Positions 34,302 through 42,181 of a stretch of 64,000 nucleotides of DNA are shown here, in pieces; the first letter of the stretch is position 1, and the number at the start of each line of letters is the position of its first letter. Location of the stretch: positions 2,976,001 through 3,040,000 of the forward strand of contig NZ_CP113116.1 in assembly GCF_026625985.1 (NCBI RefSeq). Reading direction: 5' to 3'. A program made the translations under genes and the position numbers. The DNA is from Mycobacterium sp. Aquia_213. Lineage in GTDB: Bacteria > Actinomycetota > Actinomycetes > Mycobacteriales > Mycobacteriaceae. The notes under the pieces were generated by a model, which searched no databases, was not told the origin of the DNA, and saw only the letters and a list, made by a program, of their open reading frames with translations.

Positions 34302-35273
34302 TCAGGGCTTCGCGCGCCCCGAGCGGCTGAGGCGCCACTCCGGCGGGAAGTTCATGTCGTTGTCCTTCACCACATTGTTGAGGCCCTTTTCGAAGGTGCC
34401 GGCGGTGAGGTCAACCGTGTTGTCCACGTCGTTGGAGATCATCGGCAGCATGCCCTCGACCATGCCGACCAGCAGGCTGCCGAAGTACTCGCCCTTGTGC
34501 TGCTTGTAGAGCTCCAGGAAGGTCTTCTGCACGGCGACCGTGTCGGTCGGACGGGACTTCGAACATGCCATCGCGTACTTCAGCGTCTCGTCTTCCAGCT
34601 TATCGCGGGGCACGACGCTGTTGACGAAGCCGCACTCGTACATCTCCTCCGCGCTGAACGGTCGTCCGGTGAACAGCATTTCGGAGAACTTGCGCAGCCC
34701 CATCGTCTCGGCCCACCACCACAGCCGGGGTCCCCAGCCCACGTAGCGGAAGGCCGGGTGCCCGAACAGGGCATCGTCGGAGGAGATCACCAGGTCGGCG
34801 TCGCCGGCCTGGTAGAAGTGCCAGCCGTAGCAGTAGCCCTTGGCCTCGATAATGCTGACCTTGCGCAACTCCTGCAGGGGGCGGTTGCCCGCTCGGGCCT
34901 TGGCGTAGAAGTCGGTCACCGTGGACAGGTACCGGTACGAGCCACCGGGCGGATACTTCACGTCGTCGTCGTTGATCGCGAGCTCGTGCAGCAGGGGCAT
35001 GCCAGGGTTCTCGATCATGCCGCGTTGTTCGGGCAGGTCGCCGCCGCTACCGAAATCCTCTCCCTCGCCACGGATCACGACGACCTTGACGTCGTCGTCC
35101 ACATTGCACTTGTGGATCAGGTCGGCGTAAACCTGCCGCATCCCCAGGCTGGTGGCGTTCTGCGCGTCGGGACGGTCAAAGGTGATGTAGGCGATCCGGT
35201 TCGCCTTGTCCTTCTCGAACTTGATGTATTGCTCGGCTTCCTGCTTCATCTTTTCGTAGTCGTATTCAGGCAT
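34302..35273 (-). CDS. enoyl-CoA hydratase/isomerase family protein
   Basis: A 323-residue crotonase-fold protein, longer than the 260-residue norm through N- and C-terminal extensions. It has ITFDRPDAQNATSLGMRQVY, VVIRGEGEDFGSGGDL for the oxyanion hole, YCYGWHFYQAGDADLVISS (the second oxyanion strand) and FGHPAFRYVGW. The usual catalytic Glu pair is not obvious in the last segment, so hydratase, isomerase or other crotonase chemistry (for example ring opening) remain open. It sits between the SDR and the CoA-transferase genes in the P450 operon. A GGAG ribosome site lies upstream of the ATG. Confidence 0.87.
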   Translation of the reverse strand: MPEYDYEKMKQEAEQYIKFEKDKANRIAYITFDRPDAQNATSLGMRQVYADLIHKCNVDDDVKVVVIRGEGEDFGSGGDLPEQRGMIENPGMPLLHELAINDDDVKYPPGGSYRYLSTVTDFYAKARAGNRPLQELRKVSIIEAKGYCYGWHFYQAGDADLVISSDDALFGHPAFRYVGWGPRLWWWAETMGLRKFSEMLFTGRPFSAEEMYECGFVNSVVPRDKLEDETLKYAMACSKSRPTDTVAVQKTFLELYKQHKGEYFGSLLVGMVEGMLPMISNDVDNTVDLTAGTFEKGLNNVVKDNDMNFPPEWRLSRSGRAKP

Positions 35274-35312
35274 GAGTTTTCTCCACTTCGCTGTGCTTAA
35301 TTTAGTTAGTGC

Positions 35313-36149
35313 TTATTTGAGCAAACTGCCCGCGTCGACGGGAAGTGAAACGCCTGTGACATAACGTGATTCGTCAGAGGCGAGGAATAGGACAGCATTG
35401 CTGATGTCGATCGGGTCCAGCCAGGGCACCGGCAAGGTGTGCATCATCTGCGAGATAGGCGCGAAGTCATCGGGCCCAGGCTCGGCCAAATCCGGGCGGA
35501 AGAGCCGGTAGGTGTTGTCGTTCATCACCATCGTGGTGCTGACCTGACTGGGTAGCACCGAGTTGACCCGGATCATGTCCTGGCCCAGTTCGACGGCGAA
35601 GGCCCGCATCAGTCCGATGACGCCGTGCTTCGCGGCGACGTAGTGGCCGGTGTTCTGGTAGGCCTTCTGTCCGCCGACCGAGCTGGTGAGCACGATCGAT
35701 CCGCCGCGGCCACCCGAAAGGATGTGCGGTACACCCGCTTTGACGGTGTGCCAGACGCCGCTCAGGTTGATGTCGATCATGTCCTGCCACACGTTCTCCC
35801 GAATCTTGTGCAGCCTGCGGCCATCGGTGCCCACGCCCGCGTTGGCGACAATGATGTCGAGCCGGCCCAGTTGCTCGACGCCACTGTCCACGGCGGCTTT
35901 GAGCGCCTCGTAGTCGCGGACATCCACCTGTGCGGTCACGATGCGCCGGTCGAGGTTCTTCACCAGGTCGGCGGTTTCGGCGAGATCCTCGGGGGTCGAA
36001 TGCGGGTAGGCCAAATTGTCGATCGGCCCGCAGATGTCGATCGCGATAATGTCGGCGCCCTCCTGCGCCAGGCGCACCGCGTGACTGCGGCCCTGCCCGC
36101 GCGCGGCACCGCTGATGAAGGCGACCTTGCCCTCGACCCGGCCGGTCAT
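35313..36149 (-). CDS. mycofactocin-coupled SDR family oxidoreductase
   Basis: A 278-residue SDR with the distinctive start MTGRVEGKVAFISGAARGQG and HAVRLAQEGADIIAIDIC of the TIGR03971 mycofactocin-associated group. These enzymes keep a tightly bound NAD that is recycled by mycofactocin rather than exchanged. VANAGVG and the catalytic YVAAK are present. ATG 36149 overlaps the P450 stop in TAATG. It probably oxidises the alcohol made by the P450, linking the operon to the mycofactocin redox system, whose biosynthetic genes are not in this window. Confidence 0.9.
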   Translation of the reverse strand: MTGRVEGKVAFISGAARGQGRSHAVRLAQEGADIIAIDICGPIDNLAYPHSTPEDLAETADLVKNLDRRIVTAQVDVRDYEALKAAVDSGVEQLGRLDIIVANAGVGTDGRRLHKIRENVWQDMIDINLSGVWHTVKAGVPHILSGGRGGSIVLTSSVGGQKAYQNTGHYVAAKHGVIGLMRAFAVELGQDMIRVNSVLPSQVSTTMVMNDNTYRLFRPDLAEPGPDDFAPISQMMHTLPVPWLDPIDISNAVLFLASDESRYVTGVSLPVDAGSLLK

Positions 36150-37351
36150 TAGGGCACCACGGTTGGCAGGGTTTCCCAGCCCCGCACCGACGAGGTCGGG
36201 CTGAGTGTGGCGTTGGCCAAATCGGGCTCCCACTCCGGGAAGCGCTTGAGGATTTCTTCCAGGGCGACACGGCCTTCCAGGCGCGCCAGGGCCGAGCCCA
36301 GGCAGAAGTGGGCACCGACGCTGAAGGTGAGGTGGGGCCGGGCGACCCGGTGAATGTTGAATTCGCCTGCGTCGGGACCGAACTGCCGCTCGTCACGGCA
36401 AGCTGCCCCGAGCAGCATCAGCATCACGCTGCCTGCGGGCACCGTCTGGTCGTAGAGGCTGACGTCGCGCGTCACATAGCGCGCCATGTGTGGTGCGGGC
36501 GGCTCGAAGCGCAGCAACTCCTCGATTGCCTGAGGGATGAGCGAAGGGTTGTCCACGAGTTCGCGACGCTGGTCGGGATGCTCGGCGAGAACCTTGCCCG
36601 CCCAACCGATCAGCCGCGTTGTCGTTTCGTTGCCCGCTCCGGCCACCACGTTGAGGTACACGAGAATCTCTTCGCGGGTCAGCCGCCGCGTGACGCCCTT
36701 ATCGTCGACGAACTCCACGTTGAGCAACTCGGTCATGATGTCGTCGGACGGATTGTCGGCGCGCCAGTCGATGTAGGCCTCGAATTGCTCGCCCACCGAC
36801 AAGCCATGTTCGGCGGCGCTCATCGGCTTCCCGGGCTCGGTACGCAATTGGGCATTGCCGCGATCGCGGATGTACTCCTGGTCTTCTTCGGGAATGCCGA
36901 GCAGCGCGCTGATGACCTTCATCGGCATGATCGCGCCCAGGTCGGTGACGAAGTCGAACCGGCCGGAGCCCACCAACGGATCCAGGGATTGCGCGCAGAA
37001 CTCGCGGATCATCGGCTCGAGCGCGGCGATCTTGCGGGGGGTGAACATCCGCGACAGCAGCTTGCGGTGCACGTCGTGGATCGGCGGGTCCTCGAAGATC
37101 AGCATGCCCGACGGGATCTCGAGGTTGGCCTTGATCAGCTCCATGATCACGCCGCGGGCGGAGCTGTACGTGCCGTGGTCGATGATGCCCTTGTTGACAT
37201 CGGCGAACCGGCTCAGCGCGTAGAAATCGTATTCCGCGTTGTAGTACAGCGGCGCCTCGTCGCGCAGGCGCGCGAACATCGGATACGGGTCGGCGATGAG
37301 CTCGACATCGTACGGATCGAAACGAACATGGCTCTCGGTGCTCGCCGTCAC
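36149..37351 (-). CDS. cytochrome P450
   Basis: A 400-residue P450 with the I-helix motif AGAGNETTT (Asn241, Glu242, Thr243), the K-helix ELLRFEPP and the heme-ligand Cys350 in FSVGAHFCLG. The start at GTG 37351 is set by AGGAGGG five nucleotides upstream; the longer open frame before it has no such site. It leads a six-gene minus-strand operon and is coupled to a mycofactocin-type SDR. The oxidised product likely passes to the CoA-transferase and crotonase enzymes. I do not assign a CYP family. Confidence 0.92.
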   Translation of the reverse strand: MTASTESHVRFDPYDVELIADPYPMFARLRDEAPLYYNAEYDFYALSRFADVNKGIIDHGTYSSARGVIMELIKANLEIPSGMLIFEDPPIHDVHRKLLSRMFTPRKIAALEPMIREFCAQSLDPLVGSGRFDFVTDLGAIMPMKVISALLGIPEEDQEYIRDRGNAQLRTEPGKPMSAAEHGLSVGEQFEAYIDWRADNPSDDIMTELLNVEFVDDKGVTRRLTREEILVYLNVVAGAGNETTTRLIGWAGKVLAEHPDQRRELVDNPSLIPQAIEELLRFEPPAPHMARYVTRDVSLYDQTVPAGSVMLMLLGAACRDERQFGPDAGEFNIHRVARPHLTFSVGAHFCLGSALARLEGRVALEEILKRFPEWEPDLANATLSPTSSVRGWETLPTVVP

Positions 37352-37451
37352 GAAATCCCTCCTAGCACTACCGATTCCGGACGCCGGCACGATCGAGACA
37401 TCGCTCGATGAGCGCCGGACCCGGTTCGGGCAATTTGTACACTCCGCTTAA

Positions 37452-37475
37452 ATGTGTTTGCTTTCGCAAACGCAC
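37452..37475 (-). promoter_or_regulatory. stem-loop with GAAA loop upstream of P450
   Basis: On the minus strand the sequence reads GTGCGTTTGC-GAAA-GCAAACACAT: six perfect base pairs next to a GNRA-type GAAA tetraloop, and 8 of 10 pairs overall. It lies about 100 nt upstream of the P450 start and 145 nt after the TetR stop. It could be a TetR terminator, a leader structure or an operator; nothing decides between them. Confidence 0.4.
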
Positions 37476-37522
37476 GGGCTCGGCTGACAGCAGGCTCGCC
37501 GACGGCCCGTGAACGTCGGCTT

Positions 37523-37542
37523 ACTCTATTCTCGTAGAGAAC
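37523..37542. promoter_or_regulatory. TetR-family operator candidate upstream of P450
   Basis: ACTCTATTCTCGTAGAGAAC contains CTCTA...TAGAG inverted arms six bases apart. It closely matches a second site at 38389-38408 before the TetR gene (15 of 20 identical). Being in the TetR-P450 interval on the minus strand, about 170 bp before the P450 GTG, it is a plausible control site for the catabolic operon. Confidence 0.6.
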
Positions 37543-37619
37543 CATATAGCGGATGCTGTGGCAAGACCCAAAGGCACGAAAACCGGCGCGTCGGCCGTCT
37601 GATCCGGCGGTGTCCGCGC

Positions 37620-38327
37620 TCACCCGGAGGCGGCCGCGCGGCGGCCGCGCGCCGAGTGCACATCGCCGGCCGCAGTCAGGCCGCCCCGGTCCGGACTCTT
37701 CAGGATGCCGGTGGCGATGGCCGTCAAGACCGCGTCGAGTTGCTCCGGGGTGTCGACAATCCGGTCGCCATGGGCGGCCCGCATCAACAGACCGTTGATG
37801 AACGTCAGCGTGACGTTGCTCAGGTCCTCGACCACCGCCGATTCCAACTCGGCCCCGTGCGGCATCAGTTGCACGAGGATCTCGCGGTGCAACTTGGTGA
37901 AGGCGTCCGTGGCTTGCTGCAGAATCGCGGCCATCGCGGGATCCCGCGCCGCTTGCATCGTCAGCTCGTAGCGGGCCTTGGTCCAGGACAACTGCGGCTC
38001 GGTGCCGGCTTGAATCACCACCTGCGACAACAGTGACGGCGTGGGGTTGTCCCCGGTACTGCCGGCGCTGTCCGCGATGGACTGCAGCCGTTCCAGATCC
38101 AGCTCGGCCAGCCGTTCGGCGACGGCTCGCAGCAGTGCGGAGCGGGTCCGGAAATAGAACGACGTGGTGCCGTCGGGAACGGCGGCCTTGCGGTCCACCT
38201 TGAGATGACTCAATCCCTTGGCCCCGTCGGCGGCCAACAGTTCGATCGCCGCATCGCACAGATCGCGGCGGCGCTCCGCGGGGTTGGGCTTTCGTCTTTT
38301 CACCGACGCGGATGAGTATCGAGCCAT
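37620..38327 (-). CDS. TetR family transcriptional regulator
   Basis: A 235-residue TetR protein. The helix-turn-helix domain is at about residues 12-60 (RRRDLCDAAIELLAADGAKGLSHLKVDRKAAVPDGTTSFYFRTRSALLRAVAERL); the C-terminal half is a helical ligand domain and ends with a low-complexity tail. ATG 38327 was chosen over an upstream open frame because it begins right at the DNA-binding domain. A palindromic element is shared by its own promoter and that of the P450 operon downstream, which argues that it represses both. Confidence 0.88.
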   Translation of the reverse strand: MARYSSASVKRRKPNPAERRRDLCDAAIELLAADGAKGLSHLKVDRKAAVPDGTTSFYFRTRSALLRAVAERLAELDLERLQSIADSAGSTGDNPTPSLLSQVVIQAGTEPQLSWTKARYELTMQAARDPAMAAILQQATDAFTKLHREILVQLMPHGAELESAVVEDLSNVTLTFINGLLMRAAHGDRIVDTPEQLDAVLTAIATGILKSPDRGGLTAAGDVHSARGRRAAASG

Positions 38328-38356
38328 GAACACAGGCTTTCGTGGCAAGGATCTAA

Positions 38357-38370
38357 AGTGAATATTCGCT
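38357..38370. promoter_or_regulatory. AGTGAATATTCGCT near-palindrome before TetR
   Basis: A 14-bp near-palindrome (12 of 14 symmetric) with an A/T core, 29 bp upstream of the TetR start. It may be a -10 region or an extra operator. It has no copy that I can see at the P450 promoter. Confidence 0.3.
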
Positions 38371-38388
38371 GACGTGCAGCACGACCAT

Positions 38389-38408
38389 ACTCTATGTTCG
38401 TAGTGTCC
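38389..38408. promoter_or_regulatory. TetR-family operator candidate upstream of TetR
   Basis: ACTCTATGTTCGTAGTGTCC shares ACTCTAT, TCGTAG and further bases (15 of 20) with the site at 37523-37542. One arm differs by a base, so it is the weaker copy. It lies 61 bp upstream of the TetR start, and 99 bp from the divergent lipoprotein start. Confidence 0.55.
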
Positions 38409-38507
38409 GTAAAGCACGCGTCGCTAGTGCAACGGTGTCATCACGATTCACGCTGATCCCGTCCTGTTGGGCGACAACGGGCGGTTGACCCACTTTGCTT
38501 GAGGTCG

Positions 38508-39083
38508 ATGCTCTCGACGACGACCGCTCGGCTGACCTGCGCCATTCTGCTCGGGGCGCTGACGTGCGGCTGCCATACGACCCAACACCCGGCCGCACCC
38601 GCCACCTCGACCAGCACCGTTACGTCGACGATCCCACCCGTGGCGCCGGTGGTAAGGATTGCGCCGCTGCCGGTTCGGCCGGTCGAGAAGTCGCAGCCGA
38701 CCACACCCGAGAAGTGCCCCGCGACGAATCCGGCCGCCCCGGCACCGCCGGACTCCGTCCTGGTCACCTGCGACCTCGCGCGGACCACACGGTATACGTT
38801 GGGGCCCGAGACGATGCGACTTGAACTGACCCACGTGGACGCACCCAAGCCGTTGACAGCGGATTTCTATCAGGTGATTCTGACCGTGGACCCGGCCTCG
38901 GAGACCGCATGGGCGGCATTCACCGCGGCACACCTGCACGCCCACATCGCGTTCGTCCGCGACGATCTGGTCCTGGAGGCACCGATGATCCAAGAACACG
39001 TCACGTCTGGGCAGATCGCGCTGACAACCCAAACGGCTCAGGCGGCCGCTCAGTTGGCCCAATTGGCGGGCCGGCCCGCGTGA
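38508..39083 (+). CDS. lipoprotein with SecDF P1 head-like domain
   Basis: A 191-residue predicted lipoprotein. Signal peptide TTTARLTCAILLGALTCGC ends in a lipobox with Cys near residue 22, then a long Pro/Thr-rich linker. The C-terminal domain (about 100-190) has the SecDF P1 head pattern: YTLGPETMRLELTHVDAPK, AAFTAAHLHAHIAFVRDDLVLEAPMIQE and TSGQIALTTQTAQAAAQLAQLAG. Other mycobacterial lipoproteins and secreted proteins reuse this domain outside SecD. ATG 38508 has GAGG just upstream; TTG 38499 is an alternative. Its TGA overlaps the GTG of the TIM-barrel gene. Confidence 0.8.
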   Translation: MLSTTTARLTCAILLGALTCGCHTTQHPAAPATSTSTVTSTIPPVAPVVRIAPLPVRPVEKSQPTTPEKCPATNPAAPAPPDSVLVTCDLARTTRYTLGPETMRLELTHVDAPKPLTADFYQVILTVDPASETAWAAFTAAHLHAHIAFVRDDLVLEAPMIQEHVTSGQIALTTQTAQAAAQLAQLAGRPA

Positions 39084-39904
39084 CCGAACTCGCCATTGGT
39101 TTCCTCAACGGATTCGGCCTTCCGCCAATAGAGTTCGTCGAACTGGCCGCAGATCTCGGCTGCCGCTACATCTCCGCGGTGGTGCAGGGCGCACCGTTGG
39201 TGCCGCTCGGCTATGCGCCGTTTTCCCTCAAGGACGACCCCGCGCTGCGAAAAGACGTACTGGCCGCGATGCGGCACCATGGCGTGGCGGCCTCGCTGGG
39301 CGACGGGTTCCTGGTGCTGCCCGACACCGAAACCAGGTCATTCGGTGCGGATCTCGATGTATTGGCCGAGCTCGGGGTACCCCGCATCAACGTCGTCAGT
39401 CTCGATCCCGATCTCGGCCGCACCTTCGACCAGTTCGCCGCGCTGACCGAGCTGGCCGCCCAGCGCAGCATCCAGACCGTCGTCGAACCGGTACCCGGGC
39501 TCACCGTTGGTGACCTGCCCACCGCACTGGCCGCACGGGAATACGTGGGACGAGCGGACTTTCGATTGCTGATCGACACCATGCATCTGGTGCGCTCCGG
39601 GGCCGGCGCCGCCGATCTCGCGGCCGTCGACCCCGAATACATCGGCTACGCCCAACTCAACGACACGACGCTGCAGCCACGCTTGGAGAACTACATGGAG
39701 GAAGCCATGTTCGAGCGCATGGTTCCCGGCGAGGGTGAGCTCCCGCTCATCGACATCCTGTCCGTGCTTCCCGACGACATCGTGCTCGAAATCGAAGTAC
39801 CCAGAAGGTCATTGGCGTTGGCAGGGGTCAGCCCGATCGACCGGGTGCGCCCGTGTGTTGAGGCAGCGCGCCGCCTATTGGCCGAAATCGTTCGCCAGCA
39901 GTAA
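39080..39904 (+). CDS. sugar phosphate isomerase/epimerase-like TIM-barrel protein
   Basis: A 274-residue AP-endonuclease-2/xylose-isomerase-type barrel. Barrel strands include FVELAADLGCRYISAV, INVVSLDPD, TVVEPVPGL, FRLLIDTMHLVRSG and YAQLNDT...GEGELPLIDIL. The Glu, Asp and His ligands on these strands fit a metal-dependent isomerase or epimerase. The substrate is unassigned. It begins at GTG 39080 overlapping the stop of the SecDF-head lipoprotein and ends 3 bp from the convergent Gfo/Idh gene. Confidence 0.83.
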   Translation: MTELAIGFLNGFGLPPIEFVELAADLGCRYISAVVQGAPLVPLGYAPFSLKDDPALRKDVLAAMRHHGVAASLGDGFLVLPDTETRSFGADLDVLAELGVPRINVVSLDPDLGRTFDQFAALTELAAQRSIQTVVEPVPGLTVGDLPTALAAREYVGRADFRLLIDTMHLVRSGAGAADLAAVDPEYIGYAQLNDTTLQPRLENYMEEAMFERMVPGEGELPLIDILSVLPDDIVLEIEVPRRSLALAGVSPIDRVRPCVEAARRLLAEIVRQQ

Positions 39905-39907
39905 CTT

Positions 39908-40906
39908 TCAGCTCGGTTCGCGAAGCGGCAGGCCCGCGGCGCGGTAGATACCGTCGATGACGGTCATGTTCTCGATCGCGTCCTGCGGGGTCGTTTTCAC
40001 CGGCTCACCGCGCAGCACCGCCGCGGCGAACGCGTCGAGCTGGTAGGCGTACGAGGCCCGGCGCGGAAAGCCTTCCACGCGATTGTCGTCTGCGGTTCGC
40101 ACCGAGAGCCGATGGAACATCTGTGGCATCGCCGGATTGAGCACATTCAGCTGCCCGCGTTCGCCGACCACCTTCGCGCTGATATCGAAAAGACGACGCG
40201 ACCACATCGAGCAGCGGACGCGACCCGTGTGTCCCCCGGCGAACCGCAGCTCGGCCGTCATTGCCCGGTCGATCTGTGGATCATGCAGTTTCGCCTGCGC
40301 CGAAACGACTTCCGGAGTCGAGCCACCGAACGTGCGGACCATGTGGACCGTATAGCAGCCGGCGTCCATCGTCGCGCCGCCGGCCAGCGCGTAGTTGTAC
40401 CGGATGTTGGAGAACCTCGGCAACGGGAAGCAGAGCGTGGCCTCCACGTGCTTGAGTTTGCCCAGCTCCCCCGAAGCGATGATCTCCTCAGCCCGCAAGG
40501 TCAGCGGATGGTAGCGATAGTGGAAGGCCTCCATCACCACTCGATCCGACGTCGCGGCCAGGGCTGCGATCTCGCGGGCCTCCGCGGCGTTGGCGGTGAA
40601 CGGCTTTTCACACAGCACGTGTTTACCGGCGGCTAGTGCGGCTCGGGTCCACTTGCCGTGCAATCCGTTTGGCAGCGGGTTGTAGATCGCATCGAGGTCC
40701 GGATCGGCGATCAGCGCGTCGTAGTCGTCGTGCACCCGGGCGATATCGTGTTTCGCAGCGAAGGCCCGGGCACGCGATTGATCGCGGGCGGCCACCGCGG
40801 CGACGACCACCTCGGCGTTGGTCTTGGCGGGTTTGATCAGCGCCGAAGGCGCGATCGCGGCGGCACCCAGGATGCCGATCCGCAGTGGGGCTTCGTTACC
40901 AGACAC
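39908..40906 (-). CDS. Gfo/Idh/MocA family oxidoreductase
   Basis: A 332-residue NAD(P)-dependent dehydrogenase with a Rossmann N-terminal domain (IGILGAAAIAPSAL) and the family signature CEKPFTANAAEA with its conserved Lys, followed by the alpha/beta C-terminal domain (ATMDAGCYTVHMVR). Members act on sugars, inositols and related hydroxy compounds. GTG 40906 lies 31 bp after the FAD monooxygenase stop, so it is the last gene of a sulfatase, monooxygenase and dehydrogenase operon. Confidence 0.87.
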   Translation of the reverse strand: MSGNEAPLRIGILGAAAIAPSALIKPAKTNAEVVVAAVAARDQSRARAFAAKHDIARVHDDYDALIADPDLDAIYNPLPNGLHGKWTRAALAAGKHVLCEKPFTANAAEAREIAALAATSDRVVMEAFHYRYHPLTLRAEEIIASGELGKLKHVEATLCFPLPRFSNIRYNYALAGGATMDAGCYTVHMVRTFGGSTPEVVSAQAKLHDPQIDRAMTAELRFAGGHTGRVRCSMWSRRLFDISAKVVGERGQLNVLNPAMPQMFHRLSVRTADDNRVEGFPRRASYAYQLDAFAAAVLRGEPVKTTPQDAIENMTVIDGIYRAAGLPLREPS

Positions 40907-40937
40907 GGAATCGACGCTAGCAGCCGAAGGCTTCGGG

Positions 40938-42149
40938 TCAGCGCCGGGCGAATGCCGGGGCCCGCTCGGGTCGGACCCCGACGCCGATGAAATACGCGGG
41001 GATGAAGGACAGCCACGGCAGTCGCTGCATCACCGTCAGGAAGGCCGCCGGCGGGGTCGGGTTGCCGCCGCGCAACAGCGGACCGAGGCCCCGCTGCAGG
41101 AACCGTTGCACGCCTTGGGTTACCGCGGTCGGGAACAGCCGCCGGCGCCGGACGGCCGCCAGGTCGCGATCGCTGACCCGATGCTGCCGCAGCGGCTCGG
41201 CCAAGATGGTCGCCGCTGCGACGGCATCCTGGACCGCCAGGTTGATGCCCATGCCGCCCAGCGGGGACATCGCGTGCGCGGCGTCGCCGATGCACAGCAG
41301 CCCGTCGGTGTGCCAGCGCCGCAGTCGATCGACCCGGACGTCGAGGTGTTTGATGTCGTCCATGGATGTCAGCGTCTCGACGGCCGCGGCCGATTCCGGA
41401 ATGAGCGCGGCGACATCGCGGCGAAACGCCTCGATGCCTTTGGCTCGCAGCTCCGGGTCGGTGCCCTTGGCCCCGATGTAGGCGATCTGGTTATAGCCCT
41501 CGCGCGGGATCACCCCAAGAGCCTTGCCGGGACCCACCCGCGGCAAAAACGAGAACTCCTGGTCGCCGTCGCGCGGCAGGCTGAACCACCACACGTCGAA
41601 GTTCACCGGGAATTCGACACTCTGCAGACCGGCGGCACGGCGCACCGTCGACCATCGGCCGTCGCACCCGACGGTCAACTCGGCCTTCAACTCACCCTGC
41701 CCGTCGGGGCCTTCGTAGTGCACCCCGGTGACCCTGCCGCCCTCGCGCAGCAGCCCGGTCGCCTCCGTCTTCATCCGCAATGTGAAGGTCGGTTCCTCCT
41801 GTGCTGCATCGGCGAGCAGATTGAGCAGGTCCCATTGCGGCACCATCGCGACAAACGGATGGGGTTGGCGCAGGCGACTGAAGTCGACATAGGTCACCGA
41901 CCGGCCGTCTGCTTCGAATTTCGCGCTGTGCAGCTCGCTGTGCGGCAAGGCCGCGAAGCGCTCCCACAGGCCCAGCTCGTCGAGCAGCCGCAGCGTGGTG
42001 GGATGCACCGTGTCACCCCGAAAGTCGCGGAGAAAGTCGCCGTGCTTTTCCAGCAGCGTGACCTCGACACCGGCCCGAGCCAGCAGCAGCGCGAACACCA
42101 TCCCGGCCGGTCCGCCGCCGATCACCGCGCATGTTGTCGTCTCGCTCAT
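40938..42149 (-). CDS. FAD-dependent monooxygenase (PHBH fold)
   Basis: A 403-residue class A flavoprotein with VIGGGPAGMVFALLLARAG, the mid DG motif VGCDGRWSTVRRAAG and CIGDAAHAMSPLGGMGINLAVQDA for FAD. It resembles the FAD monooxygenases of the UbiH/PHBH fold. ATG 42149 begins directly at the FAD domain. It lies 32 bp after the sulfatase stop and before the Gfo/Idh gene. A hydroxylation of an aromatic or isoprenoid-type ring is the likely chemistry. Confidence 0.87.
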   Translation of the reverse strand: MSETTTCAVIGGGPAGMVFALLLARAGVEVTLLEKHGDFLRDFRGDTVHPTTLRLLDELGLWERFAALPHSELHSAKFEADGRSVTYVDFSRLRQPHPFVAMVPQWDLLNLLADAAQEEPTFTLRMKTEATGLLREGGRVTGVHYEGPDGQGELKAELTVGCDGRWSTVRRAAGLQSVEFPVNFDVWWFSLPRDGDQEFSFLPRVGPGKALGVIPREGYNQIAYIGAKGTDPELRAKGIEAFRRDVAALIPESAAAVETLTSMDDIKHLDVRVDRLRRWHTDGLLCIGDAAHAMSPLGGMGINLAVQDAVAAATILAEPLRQHRVSDRDLAAVRRRRLFPTAVTQGVQRFLQRGLGPLLRGGNPTPPAAFLTVMQRLPWLSFIPAYFIGVGVRPERAPAFARR

Positions 42150-42181
42150 AGTTCCCCCGAAATCTATTGCCGATAACGAAG

